The notes under the pieces are model-generated. The model was not told the DNA's origin and did not search any database. It saw nothing but the letters and a program-made list of their open reading frames with translations. A DNA stretch of 64,000 nt, from the NCBI GenBank assembly GCA_947044405.1, contig CAMRHE010000650.1, forward strand, positions 620,001 to 684,000. Direction: 5' to 3'. Each line of letters opens with the position of its first letter. The stretch's first letter is position 1. Positions 42,907-53,101 of this stretch are shown in pieces. This stretch comes from Leptodactylus fallax. Its lineage: Eukaryota > Chordata > Amphibia > Anura > Leptodactylidae. The translations under genes were made by a program, and so were the position numbers.

Positions 42907-43734
42907 GTGTGTTCTACTGTGGGTGGTGTGGTGACGGATGAGGATCGGTTGCTGTTGGTGGTGTCCTTGGTGGGTGAGGTGTTTGCAGCTGGCATGTCGG
43001 CACATGTGGTGTCCCAGCGACTGGCTGGGCTCGCGTTTTTATTTCGCTTACAAGGACTGCGGGACGTGACAAAAGATTTTGTGGTCCAGCAGGCTATGTG
43101 GGGTTTTAGGCGGGGAGTTGGGGTGCATGATAGGAGGTGCCCAGTTTCTTTGGAGTTGCTTTTGAATATACTGGCATGTCTCACTTCCTTGTGTTGCTCG
43201 CCTTTTGAGTTGCTGTTGTTTAGAGCTGCGTTTAGTTTGGCTTTTTTCGGAGCTTTTAGAATCAGGGAGTTGGTGAGTGGGTCAGTCTCTTCCCGGGGTG
43301 GGTTGCAGTTTGGTGATGTGGAATTATTTTCTGGTCGGGTGGAGTGTCGCTTGCGGTGTTCGAAGACCAATCAGGTGGGTAAGGGCTGGTTGGTGGTTCT
43401 GCACGCTATTCCAGGCTGCGCGGGTTGTCCGGTGGCCGGGGTTGCATGTTTTTTAGATGTGAGGGGCCCCCTTTTGGGTTCCTTTTTGTGCCATGAGGAC
43501 GGTGGTTCCTTGTCGCGCTATCAGTTTGTGGCTGTTTGCAAGCGGGCTCTGGTGGCGGTGCCATTTGACCCGGGCGACTTCGGTTCTCATTCTTTCAGGA
43601 TTGGGGCGGCTACGGAGGCGCCCCAGTGGGGGTTGGGGGACGATGTGGTTCGGCGGCTTGGGAGGTGGGAATTGGATAGGTTCCGTCTTTACATCCGCCC
43701 TTCCTTGTTGCCTGTAATTCAGGGTGGGCAGTGA
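42907..43734 (+). CDS. Ngaro tyrosine recombinase (open frame)
   Basis: A 275-residue open frame with all landmark residues of the family: first Arg in FFGAFRIRELV, a conserved Lys candidate in RCSKTNQVGKG, HSFRIGAAT (His-x-x-Arg), LGRW, and the nucleophilic Tyr in FRLYIRPSL. The N-terminal half gives a core-binding-like helical region (SLVGEVFAAGMSAHVVSQRL). The enzyme would join circular cDNA to the genome by site-specific strand exchange. The natural protein is probably a continuation of pol; the Met at 42907 is only the first in this frame. It overlaps the hydrolase frame by ~10 bp. Confidence 0.85.
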   Translation: MCSTVGGVVTDEDRLLLVVSLVGEVFAAGMSAHVVSQRLAGLAFLFRLQGLRDVTKDFVVQQAMWGFRRGVGVHDRRCPVSLELLLNILACLTSLCCSPFELLLFRAAFSLAFFGAFRIRELVSGSVSSRGGLQFGDVELFSGRVECRLRCSKTNQVGKGWLVVLHAIPGCAGCPVAGVACFLDVRGPLLGSFLCHEDGGSLSRYQFVAVCKRALVAVPFDPGDFGSHSFRIGAATEAPQWGLGDDVVRRLGRWELDRFRLYIRPSLLPVIQGGQ

Positions 43735-44380
43735 TAGCCAGTGTGTGGTGGGGGGGGCCTCTGAGGAGGTTTCTTGTACTAGAGGGGTTGTTAGGGAGTG
43801 TTATTTTCTATGTTTTCTGTTTTATTTCCTTGCAGGACCCTGCCTCATTTGGATTTTTGGCCACTCCTATGTATTCTGGGGTGCTTTGCGGGCCGATGTG
43901 CGGCTGGACGGCAGTCAGTTGGGTCTCTCTTGGGATGCGGCAGTGGTAAGATGGATTGGCGTGCAGGGTATGGTGTGGAGCTGGGTCCTGCCGGATTTTA
44001 ATTTCTATGCTAGGGTGGACTGCTCTCCTGACGTTGTGGTCTTCCATGTTGGGGGCAACGATTTGGGGGTGCGGTCTTCCCGGGACTTGATTCGTGATAT
44101 TAAGTTTGATATGTTGCGATTGTTGTCCAAATTCCCGGGGCTTCTGTTGGTCTGGTCTGACATCGTGGCGCATTTGGTCTGGCGTCACGCACGGTCTGTG
44201 GGGCATATAGAGAAGACCCGGATTAAGGTTAATGAGGCGGTGGCGCGTTTTGTGGTTCGGAATGGTTAGGCATAGTGACTTGGAGTCCCCCTCATTAGAG
44301 TACTTGCGGCATGATGGGGTGCATTTAAATGCAATTGGGACGGATTTGTGGATGTTGGGTTTTGAGAGATTCAGTGGAGC
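43724..44380 (+). pseudogene. SGNH/GDSL-type hydrolase of Ngaro
   Basis: The domain begins at about 43838 with CLIWIFGHSYVFWGALRADV (block I, with GHS in place of GDS and Ser as the likely nucleophile). It then shows VVVFHVGGNDLGVRSSRDLI (block III GGND with catalytic-support Asn) and, after a frame change near 44260, LRHDGVHLNAIGTDLW (block V D-x-x-H). All expected catalytic positions are visible, but a stop at 44267-44269 precedes the last block, which lies in another frame. SGNH hydrolases are a known accessory of vertebrate Ngaro elements; their substrate is not established. Confidence 0.8.
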
Positions 44381-44665
44381 AAGCGGTGTTGGTGTGGCGG
44401 GCCTCGCAGGCGAGTCTGTGGCGGGGGTATGGGTGAGAGGCCTAGTTGTGGTGTTGGTAGGATCTCATCCGAGGTATGATGATCCGGTGGTGGAGTCGTA
44501 AGGCCTGAAAGGTCCCCTGGTTGGGCTAGGGTCCCTATAGGGGTTTCAGGCGGAAGGCTGCTAGAGTCCAAAGGTTACCCAAGGCGGGGTTTGTGCGCCT
44601 GGGTAATTGGGAAACGCCTCTAACTCTTATAGACAGTTAGGGGCAATTTTGTAGTTCAGGATGGT
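44381..44665. other. Ngaro 3' non-coding region, left part
   Basis: Contains GGCCTGAAAGGTCCCCTGG and TAGGGGTTTCAGGC, partly complementary words, and ends at GTTCAGGATGGTTATTA, where the LINE 3' tail begins. Probably the internal repeat region of the retrotransposon; the right part is 48021-48215. Confidence 0.55.
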
Positions 44666-44668
44666 TAT

Positions 44669-44708
<40 letters not shown>
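44666..44708. repeat. (TAA)n tail of LINE family L
   Basis: Trinucleotide run directly after the LINE 3' end. Length polymorphism is expected. Confidence 0.95.
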
Positions 44709-44895
44709 TAGTCCTTTAATAGTCCCACAGTGGGGAAATTCAGTGTGTTACAGCAGCAAAGATAAGATAAGCAGATACAAATACAAATACAACATGTACA
44801 GGAATGTTCCAAGGTGAGAGGCATTACATTAATAGCAGACAGACAGATAGGAAGTAGCAGGGGGGGGGGGGGGATTTAACAGGCAGAGAGATATT

Positions 44896-47821
44896 TCAGT
44901 TCTCTGTATGTAATGATCTCCGCTTAGGTCGGTGTTGGTTGTACAGCCTAACCGCGGTGGGGAGGAAAGTCTTCCGATAGCGCTCCTTCTCACACCTAGG
45001 GTGGAGCAGTCGGTCACTGACAGTACTGCCCAGCGCAATCACAGTCTCATGCATAGGATGGGAGTTATTCTCCCGCATGGAGCTCACCACGGACAGTATC
45101 CTTCTGTCACCCACCACCTGCACTGGGTCCAGTGGGCTCCTCAGGACAGAGCTGGCCCTTCTAATCAGCTTGTCAAGTTTATTTCTGTCCCTGGTTGATA
45201 TACTGCTCCCCCAGCAGGCCACTCCAAAGAAGATGGCTGATGCCACTACCGAGTTGAAGAAAGTCCTAAGAAGTGCCCCCCGGATTCCAAAGGCTCTCAG
45301 CTTCCTAAGCAGGTAGAGCCTGCTGTGGCCCTTCCTGTACAGGGCCTCCATATGATCTGCCCAGTCCAGCTTATTATTAAGGAGCAGACCCAGGTACTTA
45401 TAGGTGTTCACAATCTCGATGCCCGTCCCCAGGATGTCCACTGGTTTTGGAGGGCATCTGCCTTTACGGAAGTCTACCACCATCTCCTTGGTCTTCCCCG
45501 CGTTAATCTTCAGGTGGTTCCGGTGGCACCAGTCCACAAAAAACCGGTTCAGTTCTCTGTACTCCTTGTCATCATCGTCTGTGATGAGGCCTACTATTGC
45601 AGAGTCGTCAGAATACTTCTGTAGGTAGCAGCTGGATGAGTTGCACCTAAAATCAGCAGTGTACAGTGTGAAGAGGAAAGGGGCGAGAACCGTACCCTGA
45701 GGTGCCCCCGTATTACAGATCACGGTACCTGACACACAGTCTTGGGCTCTCACGTATTGAGGTCGATTTGTGAGGTAGTCTAGGATCCAGTTGGAGAGGT
45801 GGTGGTCCACTCCAGCAAGGCCCAGCTTGTCTCTCAGTAACCTGGGCTGTATGGTGTTAAAAGCACTGGAGAAATCAAAGAACATTATTCTCACCGTGTT
45901 CCCTGGTTTTTCCAGGTGAGACAGAGCCCTGTGCAGAAGGTGGATGATGGCATCATCTACCCCAATGCCCGGTCGATAAGCAAACTGGAGAGGGTCCATA
46001 GCGGGGCTCACTAGAGGGCGAAGATGTGTGAGAACCAATCTCTCTAAGATCTTCATCAAGTGGGATGTCAGTGCTACAGGTCTGTAGTCGTTGAGGTCCA
46101 TAGGGTGAGGTTTCTTTGGAACTGGTACCACACAAGAAGATTTCCATAATTCAGGGACTATTTCCTGCCTCAGGCTCATATTATACATATATGTAATTAT
46201 ACCACACAGCTGGTCCCCACAAGTCTTAATTAGCCTTGCACTGATGTCATCTGGCCCTGCGGCTTTCCTCGCCTTGATCTTTTTCATCTCCTTCCTCACC
46301 TGGGCCCGTGTGAAGGTCAGACTGTGGTCAGATAAAGACAGATTTCTGGATTTACTGGTCTGTTGGGAAGTAGCCACATGGGGTGAATGGGGTGAAGTCA
46401 TTGTGGTGAGGGGAGCTGAAGGACATTCTGGGGTGGGAGGAGCTGGTGTGTGATCAAATCTGTTGAAGAATAGGTTTAGTTCATTAAGCCAGTTAACATC
46501 TGCCTCAATCTGGCAGACCGACTGTTTATGACCCGAAATTGACTTAAGCCCCTCCCAGACCCCCCTTATGTCTTTTCTTTCCATTTGCTTTTCCATTTTT
46601 TCCTTATAACTGGCTTTTCCTTGCCTGATTAGATGCCTCAGCTCCTTTTGTACTTCCCTCAACCCCTCCTTATCTCTTGTCCTGAATGCCATCTTTTTCT
46701 CCTTAAGTAGTGTTTTTATATCAGCGTTAATCCATGGTTTGTTGTTGGAGAAGCACCTCACCACTTTTGTGGGTACTGTGTTGTCCACACAAAAATTAAT
46801 GTAGTCCGTTATGCAGTGTGTGAGTCCTTCTATATCTTCTCCATACGAATCCTGCAAAACTTCCCATGCGGTTGGGTCAAAACAATCCCTCAGAGCCTCA
46901 TCACTCTCCTCGGACCATATCCTCACTGTGCTGGTGACAGCTGGTTCTCTACGTACAAGTGGCTTGTACACAGGTCGGAGATGTACTAGGTTGTGATCTG
47001 ATCTTCCCAGGGGCGGTAGGGCTGATGAGTTATATGCCTCCCTCACGTTGGCAAAGAACAAGTCCAGTGTTTTGTTGTCTCTTGTGTGGCAGGTTACATA
47101 CTGTGTGAAACTGGGAAGTGTGGATGATGGAGAGGCATGGTTGAAATCGCCAGACACAAGAAGGAGGGCCTGGGGGTGCTGAGACTGTAACTGGCTCAGC
47201 GTGGCTTGTAGGACCTCGCAGGCAGCGTCAGCTTTCACAGAGGGGGGGGACATATGCAGCTATCACGATGACATGTGATAGTTCCCTTGGTAGATAGAAA
47301 GGTCTCATGCTCACAGCTAATAGTTCAATGTCCTTACAGCAAGTTTGCTCCTTAATCACAATGTGTCTAGGATTGCACCATCTATTATTCACAAACATTG
47401 CCAGCCCCTCTCCTTTCCTCTTACCGCTCTCCCTTGTCCTGTCTGCCCGAAGGAGTTTAAAACCATCCAAGGAGACCAGAGAGTCAGGAGTAACTTCAGT
47501 GAGCCAAGTCTCTGTAAGTAGCATCATGCTGCACACCCGAAACTCCTGATGGTGCCTGGTGAGCGCTGTTAGTTCATCCATCTTGTTTGCAAGAGATCTC
47601 ACATTGCCCATGATGATGGAGGGAACAGTTGGTCGGTAACGCCTCTTTTTAATCCTCTGAAGAGTTCCTGCTCTGCAGCCCCTCCCCCGCTTTTTCTTTC
47701 TCCAGAGTTCTTGGGGGATGGGTGGGCAAATGGTATGCAGCCCTGTTGTTGTGACTCTAAGCTGCAGTAATTTCTCTCTTGTGTAGACAAAAGAAATGCC
47801 TGCAGACACAAGAGTCCCCAT
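44896..47821 (-). pseudogene. LINE family L ORF2-type protein (endonuclease + RT), single frameshift
   Basis: Two overlapping minus frames make one protein. The N-terminal frame 47821-47228 holds the start of an APE-type endonuclease (IIMGNVRSLANKMDELTAL, LLTETWL, YRPTVP) and ends at VIAAYVPPLCES. The second frame 47253-44896 (785 residues) continues with LLVSGDFNHA (GDFN), GRSDHNLVHL (SDH), then the RT: KARKAAGPDDISARL, MFFDFSSAFNTIQ, GAPQGTVLAPFLF, KYSDDSAIVG with the YxDD Asp pair intact. It ends HRPKRRSLHTEN. The break is a shift at the G/C homopolymer at 47241-47248. Everything else appears intact, so this may be a recently active or active copy with one indel. First Met at 47821 is plausible but unproven. 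Confidence 0.9.
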
Positions 47822-48006
47822 TTCAGCAGGACAAAAAGACAGATAAAAACAAAAAAAAAAGTATCACAAAGGTCCAATTCCAAGTCTTTGTTTCTTCATT
47901 TCTTCATAGTGTAAAGTCCATTAAGTAGAGAGATAAAAAACAGACAGAGAAAGAAAAAATAAGAGAGAGAGAGTCTCAGAGCTGCCGACCAGGCGGCCAC
48001 TTCAGC

Positions 48007-48020
48007 GGCGCCATCTTGGA
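48007..48020 (-). promoter_or_regulatory. YY1-like motif at the LINE 5' end
   Basis: On the minus strand the first bases of the element read CCAAGATGGCGCC, containing AAGATGGCGCC. This closely matches the YY1 binding consensus (AANATGGCGNC). YY1 binding at the 5' end is known to position transcription starts of human L1. A role here is inference. Confidence 0.6.
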
Positions 48021-48215
48021 AAAACTGGTTGTTTACAATATTTAATTAATTAATATTTATATGTACTGCCCGCTCTGGTGGTACGTTATGTGAATGTTAT
48101 AGTGTTACAACTATGTTGTTAAATAAATCGGCCTTATAGGCCAAATTTAAATCCAGCAATGTCTCCTGGTCCCTATTGGGGTAAGGTAATACAGGTATAT
48201 TGGGGGCGGTACATA
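48021..48215. other. Ngaro 3' non-coding region, right part
   Basis: Resumes after the LINE with GGTTGTTTACAATATTTAAT and contains TGTTGTTAAATAAATCGGCC and GGTAAGGTAATACAGG before leaving GC-rich sequence. Boundary approximate. Confidence 0.55.
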
Positions 48216-48397
48216 AAGGGGGAGAGGGGTACTTGCATGTTGGTGAGAATCATAGTGGACTATATTCCTCATCCCCATGTCATGAGATACAATACTATGC
48301 ACAGTAAAAGAATTCTGTAGCAGCTTATGCTCTACTATATGTTGCTTCCTGATCCCAACAGCTCTACAGTTTATATAAAATAAAAAATATTTTAGGC
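48216..48397. other. Spacer
   Basis: No gene or repeat recognised. Confidence 0.4.
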
Positions 48398-48965
48398 AGG
48401 GTTCACACTACCGTTGATGTCCGTTCTGATAGTGTCCGTTATAAAAAGAAAAGCAAAAAAAAAAACGGACACCTATCATAACAGACATTAACGGATACTG
48501 ACTGATGTTCATGTGTCCGTTTTTTTAACTGATTCAATTAATGGATTAGTTAAAAAAACAGACACATTAGCATCAGTTAGCATCAGTTAGTGTCCGTTTT
48601 TTAACACGGTCCGTTTTTTTTTTTTTGTTTTGGTTTTTTTTTTCTGTTTTTTGAGCATGCGCAGAAAAAAACGGACATAAAATAACAGACAATAACTGAT
48701 GGCTATCAGTTATTGTCCGTTATAAGTCCGTTAACCATAGACTTCAATGTTAAAAAAATAACGGACACTTGCTGTCCGTCAAGAATCCGTTATTTCAAAC
48801 GGACAAAAAAGTCCTGCATATAGGATTTTTTGTCCGCGAAAAAAAAAAACGGACTTCTGACGGATTGGGTGTAAACGGACACTAACGGACACAATATAAA
48901 ACCTCGTTGAAATGAATGGAAATTTTAACGGATTTCTGACAGTTCAGCTAGTGTGGTTTATCTTT
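48398..48965. mobile_element. Palindromic MITE-like repeat rich in GTCCGTT
   Basis: Begins AGGCAGGGTTCACACTACCG and ends near CAGCTAGTGTGGTTT. The interior has many GTCCGTT/AACGGAC words in both orientations, making multiple nested hairpins. Non-coding; ends approximate. Confidence 0.6.
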
Positions 48966-49479
48966 GTGGTTTATTATGCATATCCTATGGTTGACCGTTG
49001 ATATGGTAAGGTTAATGCTGTTAAATAAAGTTGTTCTGTTTGTTAAATGTATAAGGATGCCAGGATATGCTTTAAATCTTTATGGATCTCTTCTAATAAA
49101 TGCTGTGACCAACCCCCAGCATCAACCCAACACTGTGATTTTGGTTACTAGTTGCCCGGGCTGATGTCCAAAGACTGGGCTACTGTTAACACCATCTGTT
49201 CACAGTTCTGGCTCAGAAACGAATTGACCGACTATGCTAATGATGTCTAATACTGTCGCCCAGTGGGTCCAGAACTGCACACGGACAGTAGCCTTCACAC
49301 TCTCTCCTCAAATACTCCTGAATAAAGTGCCGTGGAAGCTGTTTGAGAGAGAAGGGCATGAGGTAACTTATGATAAGGGATAACTTTCATAGACCTCCGC
49401 AGAGCCTTGTTCCCTGGGTAGTAGCCCATTTTGCCTTTATGATAATCTGCCCCTGATTGGTACACAGTTCTATACAGTG
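48966..49479. other. Unannotated sequence
   Basis: The open frame at 48964-49164 has no recognisable motif. Nothing else found. Confidence 0.35.
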
Positions 49480-50300
49480 TTTAACTCTATTCAATCCACA
49501 TTATGGCAAGGACCACTCAACTAAGTAAAGAGAAACAACAATCAATCCACTTCAAGAACTTTGAAGGTATCCTCAAGTAGATTTGTAAAAGCTATTAAAC
49601 ATTGTGATGAAATTGGTCCTCATGAGGACTATCCCAAGAAAGGAAGACCAGGAGTTACCTCTGCTACAGAGCATAAGTTAGAGTTACTAGCCTCAGAAAC
49701 CCCAAATTAACAGTACCTATGGTTAGAGCCCATATAAATACTTCAGAGAGATGAAGACACATCTCAACATCCACTGTTCAGAGGAAACTGCAAGAATCAG
49801 GCCTTTATGGTCGAATTGGTTCAAGGAAGTCACTACTGAGGAACAGAAAGAAGAGAATTGGTTGGACCAAAAGACAAAAGGAATGGACAGTGGAAATCTG
49901 TGCTTGGTCTGATTTCTGTTTCTAAAGGAAATATCTTTGTGAGATGCAGGAAAGATGAGCAGATGGTTTCTACATGTGTGGTTGCCACCGTGAAGCATGG
50001 AGGAAATGTGATGGTGTGGTATACTTTTCTGGTGACACTGTTGGTAATTTAATCAAAATTCAAGGCACACTTAACCAGCATGGCCACGACAGCATTCTAC
50101 AGCAACATGCCATCACATCTGGTTTGTGCTTTGTAGGACATTTGTTTTTCAGGACAATAATTCCAAATACAACTCCAGGGTATATAAGGACTATTTGACC
50201 ATGGAGGAAAGTGATGAATACTTCATCGAATGACATATCCGCTACAATAACTCAATCTTAATTCAACACATTTGAAATGGTTAGGAATTAACTGGACCGA
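49480..50300 (+). pseudogene. Ancient Tc1-like transposase relic (family C-like)
   Basis: Fragments recall the family at 52921-54816: HFKNFEG with KAIKHCDEIG (helix-turn-helix region) at 49540-49610, KKGRPGVTSATEHKLELLAS at about 49635-49690, LYGRIGSRKSLLRNRKKRIGW at 49800-49865, TCVVATVKHGGNVMVW at 49973-50020, then TLNQHGHDSILQQHAI at 50065-50110. Many frameshifts. The inverted ends are not clearly preserved. Much older than the other Tc1 copies. Confidence 0.75.
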
Positions 50301-50507
50301 TTAGCTGTTCTCAGCAGCTGATACTCAGAGAATGGAGTAGGAAACAGATAGCTCAGTTCTCTGTGCAGTGACCAGATCAGGTACTGCAGACCAACTCCCA
50401 TTATTCATATGAATGGAACCTAAGCTGCAGTGGCTCAGTTCTGCCACTGCAGAGAGAACAGAGCTGTCTGCATCTGCTCCAGTCTGTATCAGTTGCTGTC
50501 TATTGCT
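50301..50507. other. Spacer
   Basis: Contains CAGTTCTCTGTGCAGTG and CAGTTCTGCCACTGCAGAGAG, a partly repeated motif. No gene. Confidence 0.35.
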
Positions 50508-50690
50508 TTGATCACTTTTTATTCAAACAGTGAAAAAATGGCGGTTTGGCACTTTTGATTTTTTTTTCCCCGCTACTGCGTTTACTGTACGGGAAAATAT
50601 TTTTATAAGTTTGTAGACCAGGCATTTTTAGACACAGGGATACCTAATGTGTATGTGTTTCACTGTATTGCAGTCTATGGGAGATTCGCT
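50508..50690. repeat. Dispersed repeat family A, short copy
   Basis: TTTGATCACTTTTTATTC, AACAGTGAAAAAATGGCGG and GGGATACCTAATGTGTATG match 30600-30790 and, less closely, 11690-11830. A Tc1 element is inserted just beyond. Confidence 0.75.
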
Positions 50691-50693
50691 ACA

Positions 50694-52279
50694 TACAGTG
50701 CCTTGCAAAAGTATTCATACCCCTTGAACTTTTTCACATTTTGTCACCTTACAACCACAAACTTAAATGTATTTTATTGAGATTTTAAGTGATAGAGCAA
50801 CACAAAGTAGCAGATAATTATGAAGTATAATGAAATACATGGTTTTCAAAATTTTAATCAAATGAAAATGTGAAAAGTGTGATGTGCAAAAGTATTCAGC
50901 CCTCTGTACTCTGATACCCCTAAATAAAATCCAGTGAAATTGCCTACAGAAGTCACTTAATTAGCTAAAAGTCCAGCTGTGTGTAATTTAGTCTCAGTAT
51001 AAATACATCTGTTCTGTGAAGATCTCAGTGGTCTGTTAGAGAACACTAGTGAACAAACAGCATCATGAAGACCAAGTAACTCACCAGACAGGTCAGAGAT
51101 AAAGTTGTGGAGAAATTTAAGGCAGGGTTAGGTTATAAAAACATATCCCAAGCTTTGAGCATCCCAAGGAGCACTGTACAAATCCATTATCAAAAATTTG
51201 GAAAAGTATTCTAAAACTGCAAACCTACCAAGACATGGCCGTCCACCTAAACTAACAGATCAAGCAAGGAGAGCACTGGTCAGAGAAGCAGCCAAGAGGC
51301 CCATGATCACTCTGGAAAAGCTACAGAAATATACAGCTCAGGTGGGAGAATCTGTCCACAGGATAACTAGAAGTTGTGCACTCCACAAATCTGGCCTTTA
51401 TGGAAGAATGTCAAGAAGAAAACCATTGTTGAAAGAAAGACATAAGAAGTGTCGTTTGCAGTTTGCCACGAGCCAGTTTGCCACACAGCAAACATGTGGA
51501 AGAAGGTGCTCTGGTCAGATGAGACCAAAAGTTGAACTTTTTGGCCTAAATGAAAAACGTTATGTATGGAAGAAAAGTAGCACTGCTTATCACCCTGAAC
51601 ACACCATCCCCACTGTGAAACATGGTGGTGGCAGCATCATGCTGTGGGGAGGCTTTTCTTCAGCAGGGACAGGGAAGCTGGTCAGAGTTGATGGGAAGAT
51701 GGCTAAAGCTAAATACAGGACAATCCTGGAAGAAAACCTGTAGGAGGCTGCAAAAGACTTGAGACTGGGAAGGAGATTCACCTTCCAGCAAAACAATGAA
51801 CCTAAACATACAGCCAGAGCTACAGTGGAATGGTTTAGATCAAAGAATATTCATGTGTTAGAATGGCCCAGTCAAAGTCCAGACCTAAATCCCATTGTGC
51901 ATCTGTGGCAAGACATGAAAATTGCTCTCCATCCAATCTGGCTGAGCTTGAGCTATTTTGCAAAGAAGAATGGGCAAAAATCTCAAATCACAAAGCTGGT
52001 AGAGACTTATCCCAAAAGACTTGCAGCTGTAATTGCAGCAAAAGGTGGCTCTATAAAGTATTGATATGGGGGGGCTGAATACTTTTGCATGTCACACTTT
52101 TCAGATTTTTATTTGATTAAAATTTTGAAAACCATAATTTTCCTTCCACTTCACAATTATCTGATACTTGTGTTGGTCTAGCACTTAAAATCTCAATAAT
52201 ATATATTTAAGTTTGTGTTTGTAAGGTGACAAAATGTGAAAAAGTTCAAGGGGTATGAATACTTTTGCAAGCCACTGTA
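50694..52279 (+). mobile_element. Tc1-like transposon (family A), both ends present
   Basis: TACAGTGCCTTGCAAAAGTA at the left and the complementary TACTTTTGCAAGCCACTGTA at the right, with TA duplications. Inverted repeats are ~200 bp long (CTTTTTCACATTTTGTCACC and counterpart). Length 1586 bp. Related to the element at 125-1728. Confidence 0.93.
51065..52064 (+). pseudogene. Family A Tc1 transposase pseudogene
   Basis: Begins MKTK then a stop, continuing LTRQVRDKVVEKFKAGLGYK. The frame shifts near 51180, continues 51198-51743 (KRPMITLEKLQKYTAQVGES ... [20 protein letters not shown]), then after a TAG at 51741-51743 resumes 51759-52064 (RRFTFQQNNEPKHTARATVE ... [16 protein letters not shown]). 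The second catalytic motif is QNNE rather than QDND, and the catalytic Glu in NPIE is Val. A local frameshift blurs WSDE near 51515. Clearly inactive. Confidence 0.9.
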
Positions 52280-52920
52280 GCTATTGCGGCTGGTCATAGA
52301 TGAGTCTGGAGCTCAACTCCTTTAACATTTATTAAACCATAAATAGAGCAACAGATGTAACTGAGACTTCCAGGTTTGGGTCACTAAATCCCAGTAGCAT
52401 ACTGATGGCTTAAGGGCCTCAAACATGATGATAGGTTCCCTTTATTAAATAAAGTACCTGAAACAAGCTAGTGAACACAGCCCCGGCACCCCTGCACTCA
52501 CTAAGCACCCCAATACAGGACACTTATGCTATATACCATATCCCAATTCAAATAGACAGTGCTTGAGCTGACCTTATACGTCTTCTCACCACTCACATTA
52601 TTCTCTCCAGCACTTCTGGTTAAAGATAATGGGGATAATAGTGCAGCATACCACTCTCTTCCTGCTCTCTTCCTCCTTCCTTTTGCTGACAGCAGAAGTC
52701 AAGCTGGGCTCCACTTTCTGCAGTGTTTTAAACTAGGACTCTATGATGCTGTCACCTACTGGAGAAAATAATAATGTCTCCTCTGAAACAGAGGAGACAT
52801 AATTATTACAGCTTTTCCACTGCCTTCTCTGTTGGGCCCCTCCTTCCTCTGGGCCCCTGTGCAGCTCAACTGGCTGCATAGACGATCTGTTTACCTCTGC
52901 ACTAGAGGTATATGGGGAGC
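52280..52920. other. Unannotated sequence
   Basis: No gene recognised. A partial inverted pair (ATAATGTCTCCTCTGAAAC and CAGAGGAGACATAATTAT, about 52770-52806) forms a strong hairpin around 52788. Confidence 0.5.
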
Positions 52921-53101
52921 TACAGTACAGACCAAAAGTTTGGACACACCTTCTCATTCCAAGAGTTTTCTGTATTTTCATGACTATAAAAATTGTAGAT
53001 TCACACTGAAGGCATCAAAACTATGAATTAACACATGTGGAATTATATACTTAACAAAAAAGTGTGAAACAACTGAAAATATGTCTTATATTCTAGGTTC
53101 T

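Larger units (their letters stand above)
44666..48020 (-). mobile_element. Full-length L2/CR1-group LINE (family L), antisense, in Ngaro
   Basis: Minus orientation. The 5' end is at about 48020 (TCCAAGATGGCGCCGCTG), with 5' UTR to about 47825, coding 47821-44896, the 3' end GAATTTCCCCACTGTGGGAC, and an (ATT)n tail at 44666-44708. Length ~3.35 kb. It shares very high identity with the truncated copy at 26008-27785. A clean target duplication could not be identified. Confidence 0.92.
39413..48215 (+). mobile_element. Ngaro-type DIRS-order retrotransposon, split by a LINE
   Basis: Order: gag-like frames (39607-41317), RT and RNase H (41320-42865), tyrosine recombinase (42907-43734), SGNH hydrolase (43724-44380), repeat-containing 3' region (44510-44665 and 48021-48215). 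A tyrosine recombinase instead of a DDE integrase, an SGNH hydrolase, and no visible methyltransferase fit the Ngaro group. The 3' part contains AAATAAATCGGCCTTATAGG. GC content is clearly higher than the surroundings. Exact split-direct-repeat boundaries were not resolved; the outer limits are approximate. Confidence 0.82.

Noticed and set aside
45077..45628. Plus-strand open frames opposite the LINE at 44666-48020
   Set aside because: Antisense shadows of the RT coding frame; equivalent shadows occur opposite the copy at 26008-27785.
44650..48040. Target-site duplication of the full-length LINE (GGATGGTTATTA versus AACTGGTTGTTTA)
   Set aside because: Only GGTT-centred partial similarity; too weak to claim.
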